From NCBI GenBank assembly GCA_964462125.1, contig CAYWXT010000247.1, positions 1 to 8,337 on the forward strand: DNA of 8,337 bases, read 5' to 3'. Of the stretch, positions 1 to 5,088 are shown piece after piece (positions within the stretch are counted from its first letter, which is position 1; each line of letters begins with the position of its first letter). Under the pieces are notes generated by a model. The model did not search any database, had not been told where the DNA came from, and saw only the letters and a list, made by a program, of their open reading frames with translations. The position numbers and the translations under genes are program-made. Origin of the DNA: JAWLFY01 sp964462125 (GTDB taxonomy: Bacteria; Planctomycetota; Planctomycetia; Pirellulales; Pirellulaceae).

Positions 1-474
1 TCCGACCCCGCCGGTACCGCCGATCACCAGGATCGTCTCCCCGGAGTTCAGGGCCGCCTCTCGGAACAGACCGAGATGGGCGGTGATGCCGACCAGGGAC
101 GAGGCGGCGATTGCCAAGGCGGAGACATTTGTGGGGCGGGGGAAGCACCAATCAGCATCGACGGCGATTCGCTCAGCAAAGGTTCCCTGCCGTCCGAGCA
201 GTCCTTGGTTGGTGCACCACACGGGGTCTCCGACGGAAAACCGCTCGACCTGGTCCCCGACCGCTTCGACCACGCCAGCGGCGTCGCAACCGAGGATGTA
301 CCGTTGGGGCAGGTCGAAGGCGATGACACCGCTGCGAACGTAGGTATCGATCGGGTTGACGGCGACCGCTTCAACACGGATCAACAGATCGCGGGGGCCC
401 GGTTGTGGATCGGGAAGGTCCCCAAATTGGATCACGTCGGGACTGCCGGTGGCTTCGATATAGGCCGCTTTCAT
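1..474 (-). CDS. Zinc-independent quinone oxidoreductase of the MDR superfamily (zeta-crystallin/QOR type), N-terminal 158 residues, cut by the window edge
   Basis: The minus-strand frame opens with ATG at 474 (MKAAYIEATGSPDV) and stays open to base 1, giving 158 residues; the C-terminal half is outside the window. The visible part is the GroES-like catalytic domain: NPIDTYVRSG at residues 40-49, then GCDAAGVVEAVG (62-73) with ERFSVGDPVW following, and the start of the Rossmann fold with the Gly-rich loop GGTGGVG at 152-158. Aspartate in GCDAAG, in place of the GHE of zinc alcohol dehydrogenases, and NPxD/ETYxRSG are marks of the zinc-free quinone oxidoreductases, which reduce quinones or enones with NADPH in the cytosol. 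The substrate here cannot be told. The start is 44 bases after the stop of the upstream membrane protein, so the genes may be co-transcribed. There is no clear Shine-Dalgarno site; the bases before ATG are AAATTCCC. The family call is strong, the exact reaction is not. Confidence 0.9.
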   Translation of the reverse strand, partial: MKAAYIEATGSPDVIQFGDLPDPQPGPRDLLIRVEAVAVNPIDTYVRSGVIAFDLPQRYILGCDAAGVVEAVGDQVERFSVGDPVWCTNQGLLGRQGTFAERIAVDADWCFPRPTNVSALAIAASSLVGITAHLGLFREAALNSGETILVIGGTGGVG

Positions 475-487
475 GGGAATTTGCTCA

Positions 488-509
488 GGGGGGGGGGCGC
501 GCGCGTGCG
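488..509. repeat. G10/C10 homopolymer joined to an alternating CG tract
   Basis: Ten consecutive G on the plus strand (488-497) are followed directly by a strictly alternating purine-pyrimidine run (498-509, CGCGCGCGTGCG). On the coding strand this is a C10 tract lying 13 bases upstream of the oxidoreductase ATG, inside the 44-base gap after the membrane-protein gene. Homopolymers of this length can slip during replication, and alternating CG runs can adopt Z-DNA. A function here is only inference; the length could also be a sequencing or assembly artefact. Confidence 0.7.
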
Positions 510-518
510 GAGCTTGGA

Positions 519-1997
519 TCAGCCGCCGGAGCGAGTTCCACCACCGGAGCGGCGGCGGCGCCCACGGGACCGACGATCCGGGGACAGGTACTGTCCGAGG
601 TTTTCTGGATCGTCCAGATCGGCTCGATTCCGGCGATCTTCCGGCAGGCTAAGGTAACGTTCCCGCTGCGACTCGTCGCCCCGCCTCCAGGGCGAGAACC
701 GATCGGAGGCTTCCTCCGCCCACGCCTGGAGATACATCAGCCGATACTCGAGGTTGCTGCCGGCGACTCGATCGAGTGTTTGTTGATCTTCTTTGGGCAA
801 GACAACCTCGATCAATTCGAGCTCATCGGTCGTCAGGGGCGAGAGGGGCGGCAGGTCACGGGGGCTGCCTGGCCAACGTGGCGGGCTACCGTCGGCGCGG
901 AGAACGTGGTGGATCGCGGCTCGAATGGCAATTTTCTCGGGCTCTTCGTCCACCACCTCACTGATGTTGGAAAACCGCGTCTGGAGGTGATCGACCAGTT
1001 GCACCGTTGCCGGCTCGTCGCGGCTCAACCGCATATTGACGATATATTCCAACACCCCGTAAATCGACTCGACCGTTTCATCATCGAGGCCCGTGCCGGA
1101 CCGATTCGTCAGTTCCGCGACGGTTTCCTCGATCGCTTCATCCAGCGCGTCTCGCTGGCGAGCCAGGTCAGGCTTTGATTTAGCGGCGCCGGCTTCGGAT
1201 TCCACGGCGCGACCTTCGATTTCGTCAATCCGTTGGGGTTGGAGTGTTTCTTTCCAGGCCGCGTAATCCTTCATCGTTTTGACCAGCGTTTCGGCATCGG
1301 TTTGCTGGGCGACCACTTCGTGTGTTTGTCGTACGTGGGATTTGGTTTCGGGGGGAAGTTGTGTGAAGCGATCCCAGCGTGCAGCGAGACTGATCCGCTG
1401 GTCGAAACTCAGCTCGTCCAGGGTCGCTTCTCGCTGTTCGACGGGGACATCCGCGATGAGCGGGGTGGAGTCGAGTGGAATCAAGCCAACTTCACGAGCC
1501 GCTCGGATCATTTGGTTCCACTTGGCGTGGCTGGCCAATTCGCGGACCAGGTCGAGGTCATCGGCTTCCAGGTACGCCTCCACATTCTCGGCGATGGCCA
1601 GATCTTTCAACTGGCGGCGGTAGTCGGCATTCCGCTTCAGTTGGACGCAGCCGACGGCCAGCAGCGGTGGGACGATGAGGGCAATCAGCACCCAGAGTGG
1701 GGTTCGCAGCCGCTGGTACCAGCTGGGGCCCGCCGGCGTCGCTTCGACGATGTCGGAAACGACCAGTTCCAACGTCGATTCGACCATCTTTTCGTTGGGC
1801 GTCGTGGTGGGAAGCTGTTCCAGCCAATCCCAGCTCTGCTGCAGCTCCTGCAGGCGGACGCGGAGCGATTCGTCTTCGAGCAGTCGTTGCTCCAATTGGC
1901 TCCGCTCCTGCGGTTGGAGTTCACCATCGAGGTAGGCGACGAGCGACTCGTCGTCTGGATCGATGGGGCGATCATCGGAGAGCGACACGGCACTCAT
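519..1997 (-). CDS. Putative zinc-less, membrane-anchored anti-sigma factor (single-pass protein, 492 aa)
   Basis: The 492-residue protein has three parts. Residues 1-95 are acidic and helical, with an anti-sigma-like N-terminus (DDESLVAYLDGELQPQER at 15-32, then a coiled QRLLEDESLRVRLQELQQ stretch). One hydrophobic segment at about 101-118 (LWVLIALIVPPLLAVG) is a probable membrane helix. Residues 119-492 are a long, charged, mostly helical region, probably outside the membrane, ending in an Arg/Gly-rich tail (476-492). The N-terminal part has no His and no Cys before Cys117, so the HxxxCxxC site of zinc anti-sigma factors is absent. Short units such as RWDRFTQLPPETKSHV (207-222) and LSLPEDRRN (449-457) recall the W/LPPE repeats of DUF3106-like proteins; that comparison is from memory. 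The gene overlaps the sigma-factor gene by ATGA and has a GAGGT site 6 bases before its ATG, so co-translation is likely. Binding and inhibition of the adjacent sigma factor is inferred from position and N-terminal style. No enzyme motif is visible. Confidence 0.7.
   Translation of the reverse strand: MSAVSLSDDRPIDPDDESLVAYLDGELQPQERSQLEQRLLEDESLRVRLQELQQSWDWLEQLPTTTPNEKMVESTLELVVSDIVEATPAGPSWYQRLRTPLWVLIALIVPPLLAVGCVQLKRNADYRRQLKDLAIAENVEAYLEADDLDLVRELASHAKWNQMIRAAREVGLIPLDSTPLIADVPVEQREATLDELSFDQRISLAARWDRFTQLPPETKSHVRQTHEVVAQQTDAETLVKTMKDYAAWKETLQPQRIDEIEGRAVESEAGAAKSKPDLARQRDALDEAIEETVAELTNRSGTGLDDETVESIYGVLEYIVNMRLSRDEPATVQLVDHLQTRFSNISEVVDEEPEKIAIRAAIHHVLRADGSPPRWPGSPRDLPPLSPLTTDELELIEVVLPKEDQQTLDRVAGSNLEYRLMYLQAWAEEASDRFSPWRRGDESQRERYLSLPEDRRNRADLDDPENLGQYLSPDRRSRGRRRRSGGGTRSGG
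1994..1997 (-). other. ATGA stop-start overlap between sigma-factor and membrane-protein genes
   Basis: On the minus strand, ATG of the downstream gene (1997-1995) overlaps TGA of the sigma-factor gene (1996-1994). Such 4-base overlaps usually mean translational coupling and a fixed ratio of the two products, as is common for sigma/anti-sigma pairs. Confidence 0.9.
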
Positions 1998-2623
1998 CGC
2001 TGTACCTCGTCGGGAATGATCCCGGAATCGATGTAGGGTTGGAGCAGCTCCTTCAGGTTAACACGTGCACGGCTGAGCAGGGATTTGACCGCTTTGGTAC
2101 TTAGCCCCATCGCCTCGGCGATCTCGGAGTAGCTCAGGTTCTCGAACCGCGAGAGCATCAGGGCCATTCGTTGCCGTTCACCGAGTTGGGCGACCGCGGC
2201 GCGGACGATCTCCGCCCGCTCGGAGCCCTCGACCAACCGTACCGGCATCAGGCCGCTGGCCTCCATCACGGTGGAGGCGAGCAGATTCCCGGGCGCCGGT
2301 TGCTCGCCCTGCGGCGCGTCGATCTCGCTGACCTCCGCCCGTCGGTGGAGGGACCGCGAGGCATTGCGGGCGACGTTCCCGGCGATGGTGAACAACCAAG
2401 TTGAAAACTTGGCTCCGGGGACGTAACTCTTGCGAGCGCGATAGACCCGCAGGAACGTCTCCTGCGCCAGGTCCTCGGCCAGATCGGGGCGTGGTCCAAG
2501 GTGTTGCATCAGCCGTACCAGCCTGGCTTCATACCGTCGCACCAAGGCTTCGAACGCCCCGGCGTCATCCTCCTTGACGCGCAGCATCAACCGCACGTCC
2601 GGGTCGGACTGCTGGTAACGCAT
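1994..2623 (-). CDS. ECF-family RNA polymerase sigma factor (RpoE-like, sigma-70 regions 2 and 4)
   Basis: The protein of 209 residues directs RNA polymerase to a stress or signal regulon. Sigma region 2 covers about residues 23-91, with DLAEDLAQETFLRVYR (47-62) for core binding and FSTWLFTIAGNVARNASR (73-90) for -10 recognition. A Pro/Ala-rich linker follows (about 100-140). Region 4 (about 141-197) has the helix-turn-helix SYSEIAEAMGLSTKAVKSLL (164-183), then SRARVNLKELLQPY, a form I associate with planctomycete ECF factors. Length and the lack of regions 1 and 3 fit the ECF class. I chose ATG at 2623; a TTG at 2647 in the same frame would add eight residues (MPVSPSTA), and neither has a Shine-Dalgarno site. 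The gene follows the kinase gene after 117 bases and overlaps the membrane-protein gene by 4 bases. The family call is firm; target promoters and inducing signal are unknown. Confidence 0.93.
   Translation of the reverse strand: MRYQQSDPDVRLMLRVKEDDAGAFEALVRRYEARLVRLMQHLGPRPDLAEDLAQETFLRVYRARKSYVPGAKFSTWLFTIAGNVARNASRSLHRRAEVSEIDAPQGEQPAPGNLLASTVMEASGLMPVRLVEGSERAEIVRAAVAQLGERQRMALMLSRFENLSYSEIAEAMGLSTKAVKSLLSRARVNLKELLQPYIDSGIIPDEVQR
2004..2008 (-). promoter_or_regulatory. Ribosome binding site (GAGGT) of the putative anti-sigma gene
   Basis: GAGGT on the minus strand lies 6 bases upstream of the ATG at 1997, inside the last codons of the sigma-factor gene. It matches the core of the Shine-Dalgarno consensus and supports this start. 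It stands out because the other starts in the window lack a recognisable site. Confidence 0.6.
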
Positions 2624-2702
2624 CGCGGTGGACGGACTGACGGGCAAACGGCTGGCGCGGAGTTGGTGAAAGGCGCATCCGGGGTAACGACTCTCCCCCG
2701 GC

Positions 2703-2739
2703 CACGACGCGTGATCGTGCCCGCCCCTGCCAGAGGCGG
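2703..2739 (-). terminator. Two adjacent short hairpins after the kinase stop codon; weak candidate terminator or leader structure
   Basis: The first hairpin (2721-2739) has 5-base arms CCGCC/GGCGG and begins one base after the kinase stop at 2741. The second (2703-2719) has arms CACGA/TCGTG with a 7-base loop. Neither is followed by a T-run on the minus strand, so a classic intrinsic terminator is not supported. They may trim or stabilise the kinase mRNA 3' end, or be the leader of the sigma-factor transcript. In GC-rich DNA such short arms can also arise by chance. Confidence 0.3.
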
Positions 2740-2740
2740 T

Positions 2741-4888
2741 TCATTCTACCGAGTTAAACCCGGTTGGGCATGTTTGGTTTCGCGGCGACGGAGATTCGTC
2801 CGGTAGAACGACGCCATACAGTTCTACGGTGTTGCCCTCTTCATCACGCACCGGCTGGCCCCGCGCGATGAACTGGCCATACCCCTCGTCTCCCACCTGC
2901 TGGCGGATGCGGAGTTCATATGCGGAGCCGTTTTCCAGCGACGCGATGATCGTGCGTCGCATCCGCTCGCGATCCTGCGGGTGAATCGAGTCCACGTATT
3001 CCGCGAAGGTGGGGGGGCCCAAGGCGGGATCGCGTTTGAGCAGCCGGTAGATTTCTTCGCTCCAGGTGATCTGTTGGGTCGGGACATCGAGCGACCAAGT
3101 CCCCAGGCCTGCCATCCGCTGCAGTTCCCGCAGGCGGCGCCGGCTGCGGCTGAGTTCGTTTTCAGCCGCCTTCCGCTGGGAGATGTCACGAATGGTGGAA
3201 ATCAGCATCTCTTCACCAGCGACGGTGACGGTGCGGGCGCTGATCAACACGTCGATCTGGTGGCCGTCGCGATGCAAAAAGGGGGCTTCCAGGTTCTCGA
3301 CCGCACCGTGTTGTTTGAGCCGTTCGACAAAGTCACGCCGCCGCTCGGGGCTGGCCCAGACGTTCAACTCTGGCATCCGCCGCCCGACGATCTCCGCCTC
3401 GGCGTAGCCCAACAGGTGGACGAACGCAGGATTCGCTTCAACGATCTCGCCGCTGGACAGCCGTACCAGCAAGCCGGCTTCCGGGGATTGCGTGAAGAGG
3501 GTGGAATATTTCGCATGCCGCTGCATGCTCTGCTCGCGTTCCTGTTTCAGCCGCCGGATCCGGGCCGTCGCCTCCGATGCCGTTTCCCCCGCCGCTTCGT
3601 ACAGCGCCAGGGCCAAATCGAGGTCTCCTTGGGATGTCGCGACGCGAGCGAACTCGAGCTGCAGGTCGACGATCGCCTGCCGCGCCTTTGTGTTTTCCGG
3701 CCAGACGGCGATCGCCTCTCGCAGCAATGCGTCGGCCACGCGAAACCCTTCGTAGTGCTTTTCCGGTCCAGCCTGATCGAGCTGTTCCCGAGCCCGGCGG
3801 ACGAGCCGCTCACTCTGCTCGTGCGTCCGCTGCTCGTGCAGCGCCCGGATGAACGCATCGACCGAGTCGAACCGATCGCGCGGCTCGGTGGCCATCGCCT
3901 TCATCGCGATCTCCATCAGCTCGCCACTGGCCCGCGTCGGGCGGATCTCGTTGTTGGCCGCCGCCCGAATGCATTCCAACAAGCTGCTACCGTCGTGCGG
4001 CGGGTAACCGGTCATGATCTGGAACAGGATCGCGCCGAGCAGATAAATGTCGGTTTGAAAGGAGATGGCCGAGGTGTCACCGCTGGCCAGCTCCGGTGCC
4101 ATGTAGGCCGGGGTTCCGCCGATCGCCGAATCGAGCCGCGGGGCACCCTCGGCCGAATCATCGCTGACGGCCAACCCCCAATCGGCTAGCAGGACTTCGC
4201 CGAACTGTCCCAGCATGACGTTTTCGGGTTTCAGATCACGATGGATCAGCCCGCGCGAGTGTGCATAGCGGATCCCGTCGGCAACCCTCAGCAGGGTTTC
4301 CAAATTCTCCCGGACTGAATACGTGCCGATCCGCTCGTCCCAGCTCATGCCGTCGACGCGCTTCATGGAATAGAACAGGCTGCCGCTGTCATCGACGCCA
4401 AGCTCATGCAGCGCGATCACGTTGGGGTGATCCAAGGCGCCGATCACGCGGGCTTCAGTCAGGAATCGGGAACGGGACTGGGGGTCGCGGGCGAGTTGCT
4501 CGCGCAGCACCTTGATGGCGACTTCGCGGTCAACCGCCCGCTGGTGCGCTTGATACACAATCCCGGTGCCGCCGCTGCCAAGCCGTCCGACCAGGCGATA
4601 TTCAGCGTCACCACGCTTGCCTTCTCCCACCGTCCGGAGTTGGCGGAGGGGGACGAACCCTTCATCCTGCGTCGCGGCGGCGGCTGTGGCAACATCGCCG
4701 GTCAAGGCCACCGTTTCTTGTACTGCCGACCCGTCGGTCTGCCGCCAATCCGGGTGGGCGAAACTCCCCGGCCGCCCGTCGGGGCTGACTTCGATCGTCT
4801 TGTGATCGGGGGGCATCTCGGCGAGACGCTGGCAAAGGGAAGCGTCCGTCAAAACCGTTTGCAGCAAGTTCACGGAGGGATGAGGCAT
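2741..4888 (-). CDS. PknB-type Ser/Thr protein kinase with helical tail and two C-terminal PAS domains (715 aa)
   Basis: After an N-terminal tail of about 95 residues comes a complete kinase domain (about 97-350): Gly-rich loop GRLGSGGTGIVYQA (101-114), ATP-binding Lys126 in VAIK, Glu145 of helix C, catalytic HRDLKPEN (216-223, Asp218), Mg-binding DWG (236-238, where most kinases have DFG) and APE (264-266). Residues about 355-455 are helical and TPR-like (EAIAVWPENTKAR at 391-403, GDLDLALALYEAAG at 421-434), a region common in planctomycete kinases. PAS 1 covers about 461-570 (NPAFVHLLGY, ending STIRDISQRK, a PAC-type end); PAS 2 covers about 590-695 (GLGTWSLD, SIHPQDRERM), a PAS_3-like fold. 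No histidine kinase, GGDEF or other output follows and no membrane helix is visible, so the protein is probably cytosolic and its output is Ser/Thr phosphorylation. ATG at 4888 was chosen because the frame is open further upstream to 5323 but there it is low-complexity and overlaps uvrA. The signal and targets are unknown; the downstream sigma/anti-sigma pair is a natural candidate target. Confidence 0.92.
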   Translation of the reverse strand: MPHPSVNLLQTVLTDASLCQRLAEMPPDHKTIEVSPDGRPGSFAHPDWRQTDGSAVQETVALTGDVATAAAATQDEGFVPLRQLRTVGEGKRGDAEYRLVGRLGSGGTGIVYQAHQRAVDREVAIKVLREQLARDPQSRSRFLTEARVIGALDHPNVIALHELGVDDSGSLFYSMKRVDGMSWDERIGTYSVRENLETLLRVADGIRYAHSRGLIHRDLKPENVMLGQFGEVLLADWGLAVSDDSAEGAPRLDSAIGGTPAYMAPELASGDTSAISFQTDIYLLGAILFQIMTGYPPHDGSSLLECIRAAANNEIRPTRASGELMEIAMKAMATEPRDRFDSVDAFIRALHEQRTHEQSERLVRRAREQLDQAGPEKHYEGFRVADALLREAIAVWPENTKARQAIVDLQLEFARVATSQGDLDLALALYEAAGETASEATARIRRLKQEREQSMQRHAKYSTLFTQSPEAGLLVRLSSGEIVEANPAFVHLLGYAEAEIVGRRMPELNVWASPERRRDFVERLKQHGAVENLEAPFLHRDGHQIDVLISARTVTVAGEEMLISTIRDISQRKAAENELSRSRRRLRELQRMAGLGTWSLDVPTQQITWSEEIYRLLKRDPALGPPTFAEYVDSIHPQDRERMRRTIIASLENGSAYELRIRQQVGDEGYGQFIARGQPVRDEEGNTVELYGVVLPDESPSPRNQTCPTGFNSVE

Positions 4889-5088
4889 GGGGTCGATGGT
4901 CCAGCACGGGCATCGGGGCAGGCCGGCTTCGGCCTTGGGCGAAAACCTGGACGCAGTGTTGATACGCAGGGAGTGTTCAAGTCGCTGGGAGCGTTTATCC
5001 GCAGGGGAGGCGAGCCGCCGCTGCCGGATCGGTCGCTCCTCACTCTCCCTAGGACGTCTCTGGTCTGCCAGGGGTTCGTTGCAGCTTT
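4889..5088 (-). other. Intergenic region between uvrA and the kinase gene
   Basis: This 200-base gap must hold the uvrA 3' end and probably the kinase promoter. A hairpin with 6-base arms AGGCCG/CGGCCT and a 4-base loop lies at 4920-4935, about 31 bases before the kinase ATG, so it would sit in the kinase leader. A weaker stem, CTGG/CCAG with a 4-base loop, lies at 5060-5071, about 18 bases after the uvrA stop, without a T-run. On the minus strand TTGAAC (4980-4975) resembles a -35 box, but no -10 box at 16-18 bases is convincing. No Shine-Dalgarno site precedes the kinase start. I see no small gene here. Confidence 0.5.

Noticed and set aside
48..377. 109-residue minus-strand frame in the oxidoreductase region
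   Set aside because: It is a different frame from the oxidoreductase, is Ser/Pro-rich, and shows no family resemblance.
1631..1655. Possible lipoprotein lipobox (LLAVGC, Cys117) in the putative anti-sigma protein
   Set aside because: The Cys lies at residue 117 at the end of an internal hydrophobic segment, not after an N-terminal signal peptide, and the -3 residue is not typical.
405..2036. Two long plus-strand frames (405-1178 and 1233-2036) opposite the membrane-protein gene
   Set aside because: No recognisable domain, and the minus-strand gene has a coherent architecture, an SD-like site and a 4-base overlap with the sigma-factor gene.
2981..4189. 402-residue plus-strand open frame opposite the kinase gene
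   Set aside because: Antisense to a well-supported kinase/PAS coding region; composition follows the codon pattern of the real gene and no motif is recognisable.
4975..4980. TTGAAC as a -35 box for the kinase gene
   Set aside because: No convincing -10 element lies at a normal distance, so a promoter cannot be claimed.
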